Positions 1 to 11,219 are shown, counted from the stretch's first letter. The stretch: 64,000 nucleotides of DNA from Chrysogorgia sp. JL179-B06 (GCA_035772405.1 JAYKKM010000209.1:2212001-2276000), one strand, 5' to 3'. Program-made: numbers and translations. The notes: generated from the letters alone by a model not told the origin.

Positions 1-77
1 CAAACACACAACAGGTATAGAAATTAAGTGCATCACACAGTACCTGGGTTCACATTTTTGTTCTTTCCTTTTAACAG

Positions 78-3000
78 CCAATTTAGTGCCAGTGTTTTTT
101 AACAAACAGATAACCATGCCAAGAGATTTTGATTTATGGCATTCTATTATGGTGTCAGAATTAGGCCATCGTTTCAACCGACTATTCAGAGGACCAATGT
201 GGAGTGGAATTTCAGGTGGTGGTATAAAAGATCCCCTGTGTGTGAGTTATAATAATTATTTTTATATTTTAGGTTTATTTTAATTGCACAGCTCTGGTGC
301 CTTGACCACTTTAACTAAATTATACTAAAAAATGTACTGTACAGTTGGTATACTAACTGTAATAGGTATTGATTGTTGTGTCTGCTTTGATTCTGTAGGC
401 TCGTGTAAATGTAGCTTGTGTAAGTAGTGCAAAAGTATGTGAGACAATTAGAAGTTCAGAATACAGTGAAAAGCCAGACATACAGGTGCAGTAGATGTTT
501 AATCATTGGTTTTGGGGTGCCGAACAGTGTCTTACTCTTCCTGTATTATTTTGTCCTACATTTTTTGTGTTTTAGGTCGAGGCAATCAGAAAATTGGCAC
601 TTTCACAAAGTGATGGTCGTTTTTGGATAAAAGCAGATGCTACTGATGTGAAAGCAGCATTACTGGAGTCTGCAAGGGGTGAGTGGAATGGAGATGTTGA
701 TCTAGGAGATGGTAAACTTTCCAAGCTTGAGGAAGGGTATTTAACCCGCAAGGACGAGATAAATGATTGCCTCAAAGTACCTTCGTCTCCTAGTGATGCA
801 TCTTCACTTCTCAAGGAAATTCAACTGAAGTTGATAGAGGATAAGGGATTTTTGGAAGCTGGGTTGTCAACTTCACTTGAAGAGTACAACAAAAAGTATG
901 ACATTGCAGGGTCATCTGAAGAGCGACTGAAAGAGCTGAACTGGGAAGTAGTGGAATTCAGTAAACTTCTTGAACAAAGTCAACATCTAAATAACATTAT
1001 TCAGAAACTCCTACCATTTCTATGTCCGGATACTCTATCTTTCAAATCATTTATATTCCAATTTAAGAATGTGCACACTGACTTTTTAACCTATCTTCGA
1101 GACTTGTTTAAGAAGAAGCGACAACCTGCTGCAACACATGTCCTCGTCACAATGGTTTCAGATGAAAGAAGAAATAGTAAACCATATGCTGTTCCTCTGC
1201 AATATGTGCCATATACTTCACTCACTGATAAGTGTTTGCGGACATTGGTGAACAGAGTGAAAAGTGCTATGACAGAACAGAATCTTAAAGTTGTAGGTAC
1301 AGTGAGTGTAGTAATAAGCTCCATTATATTAAAATTTTTATCTAGTGCTAGGTATCATTTAAACCTTTCATTTTTATATATATAATATAGATTATTATTA
1401 TTATTACTATATATATATATTTATTTTTTTTGACATCGAGCAGAGCAGGACGTGTTTTGCACATGTCTAAAGTTTAACCGAAATTTACTTACTTGATTTA
1501 CAATCTACGAATTTCGGATCATTAATATTAATTATGATCCGTTCAAGTTTTATTTGTCTATTTTTGTCCTGTGTTATATGTTCATTTTGTGGAAAAGATT
1601 TTGTGTCCCTTGGTCGTCATCAATGGCGTTGTAAAGACAAGATTAATGATCGTAATTCAAATGTTCATTCTAACCATCGTACATCACATGGAATAAATGC
1701 GGAACCCGTCATCAGTTCGCCAACTACAGCCGTTATTAAAAAGTCGGGAACCAAGTGTTGTTGCGGAAAGGTTTGTAAAGGAGCTCGAGGTATGAAGATG
1801 CATCAACGTAGTTGTCGGGTCATCTTGGGGCTAAATCACGAGCTACTAGAGAATGTATTTGAACAGGAAGAAAGCAACGACTATGATGGAAACCTAGATG
1901 ACATTGACAGCACCTCATTCTACAATACTAATCAAGATGACGAGTATCCTGAGTTAAAAAAAGGTATAAATCTTCCTAAAACCAATTCAGAATGGCTAAC
2001 GGCCAACGAAGATTTCAAATTTTCATTAATGTCTAATCCACCAATGAAAAGTAACGATTTAAATACATCAATTAAAGTACTAAATGACACAATCTACAAC
2101 TACTTTGCTGATAACTTTGGCCTTGTGAAATGTCTGTCGGATAATTTACTCAATGATAAATACAAGAATCACAGCATAAAGAACTTGAAGAAAGCACTGA
2201 AACTACTTAAATCATCAAACTGTGATCTTGCCGAAATTAAATATGTCTCTCGTCTCATGCGTAATAAGCTCAAATCTAACCCAACTAATGACAACGTTCC
2301 TAATAATACCAACGAATCGTTCAACACGACAAATACTTTGAACGTAATTTCTGGGGATATGTGAAGAAAATGATTAATTGCAACGAATCGATTCTCCCTA
2401 CCTTCAATATGGACGATTGTTTAAAGTATTTTAAGACAGTTTTGACCAAGATCAACCCAAACAAAATATTTCAAATTCCAAGTTGGATTCCAATGTTACC
2501 CAATCCCATTATCGAATTTAACCTTGAACCTCCAACTTATCAACAAATAACAAACATTATTCGTAAAATGAAAACATCTGGCTCACCATGTCCTCTTGAT
2601 CAAATCTCCATTATATGTTTTAAACGTTGTCCATACCTCCGAACATATTTAACCGAACTAATTGAAGCCGTCTGGCTTTCCGGAACTGTTCCTGATGAAT
2701 GGAAGAAAGCTTGCACCATATTAATACACAAGAAAAACGATACTAATCTTCCCGAAAACTTCCGTCCAATAACTCTTCAATCCGCACCAGTGAAAGTATT
2801 CACTTCAAGTCTCCGTAATGCAATGTTCTCTTACCTACTCGCCAATAGCTTTGCCGAACACGGAATTCAAAAAGGCTTCACCCCTCATATATCGGGATCA
2901 TTTGAACACACAGCACAAATGGCTTATATAATCAATCAAGCACGAATAAGACAGCGATCTCTCGTTATAACCCTCCTTGATCTCAAGAACGCGTTTGGTG

Positions 3001-6000
3001 AAGTACATATAATCTAATCCAATCTGTTCTTGGCTATCATCACATGCCTGAACATATTCAACTCATGATTAAAAGTCTCTACACGAACTTTAAAACATCA
3101 ATCATCACATCTGATTTTAACACACCATTTATAGAAGTAGGTCGTGGAGTTTTACAAGGAGATTGCCTCAGTCCATTGCTATTTAACCTATGCTTCAATA
3201 CTTTTATCCAGCATATAAAATCTGAGAAATATCAACAGTTTGGTTTTTCATATAAACTTCTCAACCCAGTTCATTGGTTCCAATTCGCCGACGACGCAGC
3301 CGTAATCACCGGCCAAGAATCTGAAAATCAACACCTACTAAACCGATTTACAATTTGGTAAATCAGTTCAATACATCCCTAAGTTAATTATTAACAAAAC
3401 TCTTATTCCGGCTGTTGAAATTGGAAAATCATTCTGCTATTTAGGAAGGTACTTTAATTACGAAATGACAAATAATGAACATAAATCGAAATTAGTCTCC
3501 CTACTGACTGACCTCATGAAAGAAATAGATCTGAAGCCGTTACATCCGAAAAACAAGATTCTCCTATACAGTCGTTACGTTCTTTCAAAACTCTCATGGC
3601 ATCTCACTATAGCAACAATTCAAAAGACCTGGATTTCTGAAAACCTGGATTCAGTTTTCAAACAATATATTCGAAAATGGCTTGAGGTACCTATTTCTGG
3701 ATCACTTAGTAACATTTACCTAACCAGTAACAAATTTGGTCTTAATATCATCCCCCCATCAACTAAATTCATACAGTGTCAAACAATCATCCGCAGTGTT
3801 TTGAAATCATCTCCAAATGAATCAATAACCCACCTATGGAAATCGTCGTCTAATCATACTAACATTCAATATGATCAATATACATCGACAAAAGAAGTAA
3901 TAAAGTCATTCCGTGAAACTCAAGAAGAAAAATTGGAAAATCAGTTAAAATGTCAAGGTTCATTCTTCACCAGCATTTCAAAATTCTCTCTACCCCAAGT
4001 AAATTCGATTTGGCCAACCTGTCAATCCAAACTACCAAAAAATATTTTCAACTTCACCATTCGCTACCAACCCGTAAAAATCTTCAAAAATGGGGACTCT
4101 CGTCGTCTTCTGAATGCTCATTCTGCCTTAAACCTGAATCTTTGTTACACGTTGTTGCTGGCTGCAGTTCCTATCTCGATCGTTTTACTTGGAGACATGA
4201 CTCAATCCTAAATTTTATTGCTAATAACCTCCCATCAGAATATATTCAAACCATTTATGCTGACTTGCCATCATTCTCTAATCCCTCTATTATTACTGGT
4301 GATGACTATCGTCCTGATCTAATAATTTTGACCAAAGACAATTTTCTGTATGTACTCGAACTAACCGTCGGATATGAGACTAACCTAAGAAAAAATATAC
4401 AGCGCAAACACTCAAAATATAAAGAGATGATCATAGAACAAAAGAAAAAATTCCAGTCGGTAAAGTTCGTAAATCTCTCAATCAGTGCACTCGGTGTTTT
4501 TGAAAAAGAATCTTCGGTTTTTATAGAAATGTTGGAACGTTTGAACTTAGACAAGGCTCATGTTAAATATATCATTACATACTACGTTTTCTGTTCTAGA
4601 AACAAGGATTGGACGAATCCAGATTTAATGAACTTCTAATATCTTACTTTTTATATCATATATTTATGTAAATGTGTAGTGTAATATATAACCATTATAG
4701 TATATCAAGTAGCCAATTGTAAATTACCTTTAACGGTGAGATTTGCAGTTGTAAGTATATAAAAAGAAATTCAATAAAGTTTTCATTATTATATATATAT
4801 AGCCAGTTCCAAAAGATCTCCAGACATGCCATATGTAACTTGAACATAACATTGTACACTTGTATTACTATAACTGTAATTTGTTTCAAATTTATTAGGG
4901 ACAGTGACTGATGGTGAATTTAGCTCACTTCGAACACAAGGAGAAACAAGACCTCTTCATATTTGGCAACTTGTTCATGATGCCCGAAAAGCTGTAAAGC
5001 GAATGTCACAGAATTCTCTTTTGAAATTGCTGACATATAGAAATGGTAAGAACCTGATAATACTTTAGAGAAAAAACTTTAGAGTCACAAAGACACTCCA
5101 AAGAAAGGCATGTCATTTTAAAATAAATAACTGCTTTACTAATGGTATTTTTTTATCAAAATTATTTTTTAGATCCAAATGGTAACATGATAGCTGAACA
5201 CCCACATCCTGCTATACCAATAGATGTGCTTAAAGAAGTTGTGTGTGAAAGATCCACTGGTTTGTCATTAACAGAGGCAGTTATGACCATACGTTCAAAG
5301 TTGGTACCTGTTGGTCACACACCATATACATTCAGATCGAATATCCCCGAAACTTTTCTGGACTGCCTTCGTTCACTCACCAGCACCTTATTCTTTCGAC
5401 ATTCTATTGCTGGAAAGAAAAAGGAGTTGATTTCTCAATGTATATGTATGTTCCAGAAGAGAATCAAATAACAGGAATTGTCCACCATGAAAGGGAAGAC
5501 CATTGTCACATCCTCAAACGGATTGCAAAGCATACAAGGGAAGGCACATACATGGCATTAAACCTGGATGCTTTTGATGCGGCAATGCGGGATTCCAAAA
5601 CTGGCCTTACTCATACAGCACTGATGGGAAAGCAAAAACAGTCTGTAATTGATGCAGAAAAGCTCCTTTCTTTTCATGTTGCTAAGTTTTTAGAAGAGAA
5701 AGGGTATAACAGAGAGGCTGAATATGTCCAGATTGTTGCAAAATGGCATGAGGCATCCGATGGCAGGGGTGTTACTCAATTGAATCGATGCAGAGCCAAT
5801 TACTCAATGCTAAATTATATAGTGGATGAGCTGATTCCATGGTATAAGGAGAACAACGACTTAGCATCCATTGACATAAACAGGTAAGTGTACGATATAT
5901 ATATATATTATATATATATAAAATATATATTATATATATATATATATATTAGTGCTCTGACCACTGAGCTACGGAAGCCGTTGCCGAGAGCCTAGTCACG

Positions 6001-6669
6001 AGTTCTGTATATATGGTGGTAATGCCTGGTTATATAATATATATATATATATATCATCCCATTCGTATAGACCATTTCAAGGAATTCGTGGTTTCAGTCG
6101 AGAGACATTTATTGCAGTAACAACGAACATCGAGAGCCAGGAATTTCGGAGACGTGAGATAGTGACTCTCAAGTGTGAAGAACATCCCAGAGCTAGTTCA
6201 ACTGATGATGTTGAATGCTTCTTTTCCCTGTGCCACCAGAAGCTTGGATGCACATTCACTCTGAAAGAATTCAAATACCACTGGAGAAAGATATGCAGGT
6301 AAAAATGTTAAGTGTTTAGTTACTATTCTTTTTACTGAGACTAATACCAGCATCTGTAACAACAGTGGTTTTCACTTTGTTTGCAGGGAATTTTCTATGA
6401 AGATGGATGATAATCTACCATTCCATTATTGGAGCCTCAATGAACGGTTCAGGGGAGAGAGTGAAACCTATGAATCTTTTGATGAATCACCAGTTATCTC
6501 AGAGAACACAAAACCAGAACAGCACCCCTTACGTCTTCACAATCTGAAAATCAATAGGAGAGAAGATCCTTCCATCTTTATAGCTGGGAGGTCGTTCCTA
6601 CCAATCAGAGATAAAGGTTCCATTAGGCAGCGTATGCATCGAGATCCAGTAACATTACCACCACAGTAA
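78..6669 (+). CDS. Uncharacterised multi-exon gene, copy 1 (5' part outside window, one frameshift)
   Basis: I do not recognise this family. Seven exons are supported by GT-AG sites and by alignment with the second copy at 20.2-25.4 kb: 78-241, 399-485, 576-1296, 4899-5045, 5173-5883, 6071-6298 and 6387-6669. Junction phases agree across introns. Visible blocks include RFNRLFRGPMWS in the first exon, KKRQPAATHVLV and SDERRNSKPYAVP in the third, GTVTDGE across the third/fourth junction, FSMYMYVPE and HHEREDHCH in the fifth, STDDVECFF in the sixth and INRREDPSIF in the last. The final exon ends in TAA at 6667-6669. The protein is probably initiated upstream, where copy 2 has Myb/SANT-like exons. 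The fifth exon carries a frameshift near 5411: copy 2 suggests about 2 bases are lost before the FSMYMY block. The gene is therefore a recent pseudogene, or the base calls there are wrong. A retrotransposon occupies the third intron. A HIRAN-like gene converges on its 3' end. Confidence 0.6.
1534..2364 (+). pseudogene. R2/NeSL-like element, N-terminal zinc-finger part
   Basis: This open stretch of about 276 codons contains two cysteine/histidine fingers: CSFCGKDFVSLGRHQWRC (C-x2-C-x12-H-x4-C) near residues 16-35 and CCCGKVCKGARGMKMHQRSC near residues 75-94. Such N-terminal fingers bind the target DNA in restriction-like-endonuclease retrotransposons. The segment after the fingers is acidic and then lysine-rich, resembling the linker before the reverse transcriptase. 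The frame ends at a TGA that overlaps the next frame, which continues the same protein. The loss of frame is therefore probably a mutation rather than a true ORF1/ORF2 boundary, although a programmed shift cannot be excluded. The annotated open frame begins at an ATG at 1534. Confidence 0.65.
2361..3361 (+). pseudogene. R2/NeSL-like element, reverse transcriptase (broken)
   Basis: Two overlapping frames give the fingers and palm of a reverse transcriptase. The first (2361-3017) has the block ENFRPITLQSAPVKVF and ends in LLDLKNAFGEVH, the first catalytic aspartate region. The second (3044-3361) has GRGVLQGDCLSPLLFNL and the catalytic FADDAAVITG. A frameshift between about 3005 and 3040 separates the first catalytic aspartate from the FADD pair. 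The order and spacing are those of non-LTR enzymes. The protein would have copied element RNA at a nicked chromosomal site. As it stands it cannot yield a continuous enzyme. Confidence 0.8.
3465..4639 (+). pseudogene. R2/NeSL-like element, thumb, CCHC knuckle and restriction-like endonuclease (broken)
   Basis: Two frames continue the same protein: 3465-4070 (thumb and linker, with KNKILLYSRYVLSKLSW) and 3950-4639. The second contains the knuckle CSFCLKPESLLHVVAGC (C-x2-C-x8-H-x4-C) near residues 58-75. It is followed by DYRPDLIIL and YVLELTVGYE, which match the PD-(D/E)XK-like arrangement of the restriction-like endonuclease that nicks the target. Translation ends at TAA near 4637. A frameshift near 4070 joins the two frames. 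This C-terminal pair of modules is the main evidence for the R2/NeSL-type assignment. Confidence 0.75.
5884..6070. repeat. AT microsatellite with tRNA-like A-box fragment in intron
   Basis: The intron is almost entirely (AT)n runs flanking about 70 bp of complex sequence. On the minus strand that island reads CCGTAGCTCAGTGGTCAGAG, which matches the 5' half of many tRNAs including the internal A box. No B box follows, because the sequence runs into AT repeats. The most likely origin is a decayed tRNA-derived SINE that seeded microsatellite growth. It is not a functional tRNA gene. Confidence 0.45.
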
Positions 6670-6689
6670 ACTAAAAACTAAACAACTGA

Positions 6690-6905
6690 TCTGTTCTCCC
6701 TAGCGGTCCAGTAACTCAAGGGCCATCCCTCGTTGGTCCAGTGTTAGTACAGGAGTACACCGCCTGCAGGCCCTGCAGTGTTTGGTAGAGTCAAACTGGA
6801 AGCACTGTAATCAGAAAACTGCACAAGCAGGATTCGAACATGGGTTGCAGATGTGAAATCATGTTTGCCAGTCACTGTGCCACAAATACCACCACCAGTA
6901 GGAAG
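6690..6905 (-). repeat. tRNA-derived SINE-like element between the convergent genes
   Basis: On the minus strand, TGGCACAGTGACTGG (A-box-like) is followed about 30 bp later by ATGTTCGAATCCTGC (B-box-like), the internal promoter layout of a tRNA-derived SINE. The body then extends towards lower coordinates. A similar B-box-containing piece occupies the same place between the two genes of copy 2 (about 25.38-25.50 kb). No tRNA cloverleaf is evident. Confidence 0.5.
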
Positions 6906-7064
6906 AGCCCAGCATTATTTGGATACAAATATTAAAAGCATAATTTGTATTCAATATTTAGAAACAATCATGGAACATTTGTATTTACAGGTAACTTCCA
7001 GTGAATTGAACAAGTTTGAATATTCATGGCCATGGACACCAAAGCCAAAGGATGAAATGCAAAC

Positions 7065-8258
7065 TCATATATTTAACACAGCATTGTAGGTATTTGCCTT
7101 ATCCTTTAGCCATGGAGAAGATTTCACAATACTAAAATATCCAGTCATCATCATTTTACCTTGCTGTGGTACATAGGCACTTCTAACATTACTAAGTGAA
7201 ATGGACGTAATCTCATTCATTCGTAGTGCCTTTGTCAGCTTGGGGATCTTCTCAAGCCCTGCATAACCTATTGGATGCCATAACCCATCTAAATGTGCAT
7301 CGAACCTAATGGCATTTCTGTCCTGTTCGTTTTCTGGTTCAAACACAACACGGACAACATCTTCGTTATTTCCCCTACGTTGTCTGCAGCGTTTTAATGC
7401 ACACTGGTATCTCTCTTCCCAATATGCTCCCCTTCCAGCGAATATTTGACAATACAATTCGTCTTCCTTTTCAATTTCATTGTCGTCTGGACGATCAGTA
7501 TTGGCGATGTCACCATTATCACTAAAAGATACGTTAACAGCCTCGTCGTAAAGTGTGTGGATATCCTCGACTGGATCGTCAACCGGTTCAATTGGCATAA
7601 ATAGTACTTTGTTTGTTTTCTTAAAATCTGTGCAATTGCATGGAACATGATGCGTTTTATGCAGTTTAATATGCAACTGTGGCATGGTTTCCAAAAGGCT
7701 TTCGCTGCTATATTCCTCATCAGGCTCTAGTGGACTTATAACAACCGAAGGAAGGACGTTAAATTTGGTTATTAGAACTGCTACGAACGGTTCGCCATCG
7801 ACGAAAAACTACAGTTTGGTGTGAGAATAACAAGGAAGCAAATTTATATTTTTATCAATTTACACACCTTCGCCATTGACGGCTTCAAGCCTCAAGGTAA
7901 GTGAAAAGCGATATAAAAAGCATACGTGCATACCATAACACATTCATATTAAGACACATACTGTAGTCGATCGTAAAACAATTATTTTATTCACCTTAAA
8001 ATCACAAGAAGATAATACTTGAATGCACACTGGGTAATTCATACGACGAAGGACAACATCCCAACCACTAACTGAATATATCATCGCCACTCTTCTTTCC
8101 CTTAGTTTCCCAATGAAACTTAAGTGAACTAAACTACATAGTAAGCTAAAACATTGTGCTCCGTTTATAATATAATTTCGAGAATTATCTTCGATGCAGT
8201 AAAGCACAATGACTTGGTTTTTCTTCAACACGCTCGATTCGCTTTGCACTACTTCCAT
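7065..8258 (-). CDS. HIRAN-like domain protein, two exons, intact (copy 1)
   Basis: Two exons join in phase to give a predicted 335-residue protein. Exon 1 is 8258 down to 7995 (88 codons, ATG at 8258, donor GTGAAT). Exon 2 is 7808 down to 7065 (acceptor CTGTAG). The exon 1 block VIVLYCIED and exon 2 block VLITKFNVLPSV recur in copy 2, which supports the splicing. Residues about 206-291 contain FAGRGAYWEERYQ, then VFEPENEQDRNAIRF and PIGYAGLEKIPKL. This pattern (hydrophobic-x-REP-x-N-x-x-D-x-NAI, then G-x-x-IGY) resembles HIRAN domains, which bind ssDNA ends in HLTF-like helicases. No helicase motifs are present, so the domain stands alone after an acidic linker. The gene converges on the multi-exon gene and lies 32 bp from a divergent protease-like reading frame. 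The HIRAN assignment is from pattern only. Confidence 0.65.
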
Positions 8259-8290
8259 GACCAACACCGATGGCAACTCATGAATAAATA
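8259..8290. promoter_or_regulatory. 32-bp divergent intergenic region
   Basis: The start codon of the HIRAN-like gene (minus, 8258) and the ATG of a protease-like reading frame (plus, 8291) are separated by only 32 bp. A GC-rich CGCGCGCG run begins just inside the plus-strand frame, unlike the AT-rich surroundings. If both are transcribed, they either share one bidirectional CpG-type promoter or have overlapping 5' ends. I see no TATA box at a useful distance. Confidence 0.3.
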
Positions 8291-8629
8291 ATGCCTCGCG
8301 CGCGCGCTCATTTTGATAATATAGTTCGTTTGCATTGCATTGTGGGAAGGGCTTTAAACCTCCTGACTCACGGTGGAAGTATTCATCAAGTATTCAGTGG
8401 CCAGTCTCGAGGAAAGCAGTGCTCTTTCATCAGTTTATCAGCGCTGTTAACAGCACAAACTATTCCAGTTATCGAGTGGAACTCGACCACCATCGACAAT
8501 GTCTCAGTACAAGGATACAACATGTACTTGAATGCTTTTAACAATGATCTCATTCCTCGTGAGGGATTTCTGTCATTGAACATGCAACTTACCAACTGTT
8601 GTTTGTTGCCGTTGGTTAGAAGACATTAG
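8291..8629 (+). CDS. C76-like cysteine protease fragment
   Basis: The 112-codon frame starts at a true ATG. Its middle part, SRGKQCSFISLSALLTAQ followed by IEWNSTTIDNVSVQGYNMYL, resembles the N-terminal part of the peptidase C76-like (herpesvirus tegument deubiquitinase-type) domain found in many metazoan and transposon-linked proteins. Cys44 in GKQC would be the nucleophile. The His and Asp of the catalytic site should come later and are not seen, so this is either a first exon or a truncated gene. It is divergent from the HIRAN-like gene, and copy 2 lacks any counterpart. The family call is a pattern match only. Confidence 0.4.
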   Translation: MPRARAHFDNIVRLHCIVGRALNLLTHGGSIHQVFSGQSRGKQCSFISLSALLTAQTIPVIEWNSTTIDNVSVQGYNMYLNAFNNDLIPREGFLSLNMQLTNCCLLPLVRRH

Positions 8630-8639
8630 ACAAGTCAAA

Positions 8640-9688
8640 CAACTCGTGCATTATACATTATTATATATATATGCAAAGATATAATTTGGCCGCCATCTTC
8701 AAAAACAGCATCGTAATTTAACCCAAATACGTCGAACGTTTCTTGACAAATAATCAACCCTACAAGCTCTCTTATACCTTAAAACAAATATAATTTATCT
8801 GTCTACAATATACGTAAACGTTATTGTGCTAACTTACTTAGTTTTTTTAAAAAAGCGCAATATCGAACATGCCTTGATATTCGTGATATGTCATATGCGC
8901 GGGGTTTCCACGGAGCGCTTCGAAAACATTCGTTAATATTACATTTAAAAGTTATTCTACATGCCTGTAGCTGCTGTATTTCAAAAGTCACACAAGTTAA
9001 AATGGGTGTGACATTAGTTTCTATTGAAACAAAGCTACACGGTTCGACATTGTTTACATTTAATACTATCATTGCTCACAATATATTAGCTTTTATTTCA
9101 ATATAAACATAGCTACATACGTTGGCTTTCAAATTGCGGTGCTCCGTACTTTTACAAAAAAATGTGGTTTCAAAAGTGGACGGGACGAAATAATGTCGTC
9201 ACCCCCGCATGTTAACACTATCGGTCACTGACTGACTATATATATATCGTGTGAATTTTCGCCACTCATCACAATACTGCAAAGTTTATAAAAAACTTTG
9301 CACTGAAGATATCAGTTTCTGAATAGGAGAAAACCTGGTATTTCATGGATATGCACATTTTTGTACTTGTATATGTGTTTAAATGTTTGTAATTTGGTAG
9401 AACCTCCCTGAAAATTAGCAAATTGTGAGGGGGTACAATAAATACGAACAAATACAAATACGGGTATCACTATTCACTCCTTGTTGAAATTACCCATTGG
9501 ATCACATGGTAGAAAATTCCTAAATGAAGTTGATTGTTTTTATTGATGAATATTCTATGCTTGGTCAAGTTGCTTTGGCTGCATAAATAAATGTTGCAAA
9601 CAGAGATTTATTGTTGTGGCTCTGCAAAGCTTTGTCAACAGACGGAAATTACTATTGACTCATCAGCCATTGCAAATTTGGAGCGAAG
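8640..9688. other. No recognisable gene
   Basis: The segment holds AT-rich sequence with short chance frames on both strands. No splice-consistent coding block, terminal repeat or known element signature was found. Confidence 0.5.
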
Positions 9689-9833
9689 TTTCATATAAAT
9701 CCCGAAATGACGTCAGACTATCGGTAGTAAAATTCGAAATTAAAATCAGCTATTATTTCTAAAATAAAGCACTACCGTAAGAGTGTTATGTTTGGGGTTA
9801 GGACTGTTTTAAATTCCAGATATTTATATGAAA
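9689..9833. mobile_element. 145-bp MITE, copy A
   Basis: The ends are inverted repeats: TTTCATATAAATCCCGAAAT at the left and ATATTTATATGAAA at the right. Inner sequence around GGACTGTTTTAAATTC and AAATAAAGCACTACCG recurs in reverse orientation at 56850-57493 (copy B). It encodes nothing. The superfamily is unclear because flanking duplications are not evident. Confidence 0.6.
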
Positions 9834-10204
9834 GTCCTTGACACAGCCCCCACAATTAAGCATTTTTTTCATTCTTGCCTACATTTTGTCACCCACCCCC
9901 TCACCCAATGTCGGATTTACCTTGCGATGGTGGCAAAATTGTGTTTTCAACATTGTTTGGGGGAGCGGCGATCCGTCGATAGTATTTTTCAGCACTAAAG
10001 TTGAACACCTTTTAAGAAAACGTATCATTGCTGAAATATGTCAATGGTTTTGTCCCTGATTAGTGTGTTTCTTTAGGAAGTGGGTGATCTCTTGCATAAA
10101 ATATTTTACTTCAATGTGTAGAGTGGGCAAAGTTGCCTTAAACAGTCTGACGCCTTTGCAGAGTATTCTCATTGACTGGCAATTTATGAAATCTGGCGTT
10201 TTGG

Positions 10205-10264
10205 GAGTGTCTAACATAGGTCTCTAGGGACGGTGAGTGTCTAACATAGGTCTCTAGGGACGGT
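10205..10264. repeat. Perfect 30-bp tandem duplication
   Basis: A 30-bp unit beginning GAGTGTCTAACATAGGTCTC occurs twice in exact head-to-tail order (10205-10234 and 10235-10264). A third partial start, GAGTGG, follows. Nothing around it suggests a gene. Confidence 0.9.
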
Positions 10265-10345
10265 GAGTGGGCTGCATTAATTATACATGCATGTAGAGGC
10301 TATAAAATCGGGGTAGGGCTAAGCGACAAATACTCCGATATGTAG

Positions 10346-10446
10346 TTCCACCGCCAGTTTCTGGCCCTGTATTACCTGGGATTCAGCCACAAGCAGGACC
10401 GAACATCCTTCCAGGCAATGTAGAGGTTGGCGAGCCTCTAGAGCAG
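10346..10446 (+). other. Possible proline-rich exon (weak)
   Basis: The stretch is open and reads a Pro/Gly/Val-rich peptide (VPPPVSGPVLPGIQPQ, then VGEPLEQ). It is bounded by a TAG acceptor-like site and a CAG/GTTCG donor-like site. No partner exon is identified. It may belong to a decayed element. Confidence 0.2.
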
Positions 10447-10728
10447 GTTCGTTTCTTATTTCCGATAACGTTTGTTTAAGATAGTTGCGAACTAAGCGTT
10501 CAGCGTCTGTATGGTTAGGTAGCTATGACTTTGAACATACCGTTTGTTTCTCAGGTGGGCTATTGATACTACGATTGTCGATCGATGCACGAGACGTACA
10601 TACTCACTATCCTGAACATTTTATCTAGTAACGTCTACTTATTCTGGGAGGGGCCGTTCTTTTATAAGATCGGTTGTCTCCCTTGGACTTCAGATGTGGC
10701 ATAAGGTATTTCCTACAGCTCAAACATT

Positions 10729-10950
10729 TTAGCCAAAATGTTCGTAGATAAGGTTTATAAGATTCTTACATAGAACCAAGTTGAAGATGTACCCACAGCA
10801 CTTGAAATGGCTGGCTATATGGTTGTCAACATCATTGTTCCTCACGGAACGAAGATGTTCAGCAAACCTGTCTGAAAGGTGTCGCCCAGTTTCACCGACA
10901 TAGATTTTAAGGCATTTATCAGCAGCGAAAGGATCTGAAAACGCCAGCAA
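10729..10950 (-). pseudogene. Penelope-like element, GIY-YIG endonuclease fragment
   Basis: The minus-strand frame contains LKIYVGETGRHLSDRFAEHL followed by RSVRNNDVDNHIASHF. This is the GIY-YIG nuclease core typical of the C-terminus of Penelope-like retroelements. A fuller copy with the same phrase lies at 45954-46358. Only about 35 residues of domain remain and the reverse transcriptase is absent. The fragment is a 5'-truncated relic. Confidence 0.75.
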
Positions 10951-11219
10951 CTAGGTTACCAACCATTCGTTATAAAATCGCGGTCAGTCATGCATACCAG
11001 ATGACATAGGGAATTATGCTAATCGTTCTGTTTTAAACGATTAAGAGAAATACCACTATGGAAACATAACGCTTGGAAACATAATGTAAACTATTATTTT
11101 CCTGTTCATGAAGAAACTGGAAGATGATTTCAATAGACTTGGTTAAATATGTTTCCATGGTTGACGTATTCTGCAGTTTCTAATGGTGCTATCTGCATTT
11201 GTTTTCTTTTTGGTGGCGA

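Larger units (their letters stand above)
1430..4795 (+). mobile_element. R2/NeSL-like non-LTR retrotransposon with restriction-like endonuclease, inserted in an intron
   Basis: The element lies between exons three and four of the copy-1 gene and runs in the same direction. Domain order is N-terminal CCHC-type zinc fingers, reverse transcriptase, a CCHC knuckle and a C-terminal restriction-like endonuclease. That order is typical of the R2/R4/NeSL/CRE group rather than the APE-type LINEs elsewhere in the window. A polyadenylation-like AATAAA-type signal occurs near 4770, just before the AT-rich 3' junction. The reading frame is broken at least four times, so the copy is dead. The matching intron of copy 2 (about 22883-23138) lacks it, so insertion followed the duplication of the host gene. 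End coordinates are approximate; I see no clear target-site duplication. Confidence 0.8.

Noticed and set aside
7394..7720. 108-codon minus-strand frame overlapping the HIRAN-like gene
   Set aside because: An out-of-frame shadow. The other frame carries the domain and the conserved splice junction.
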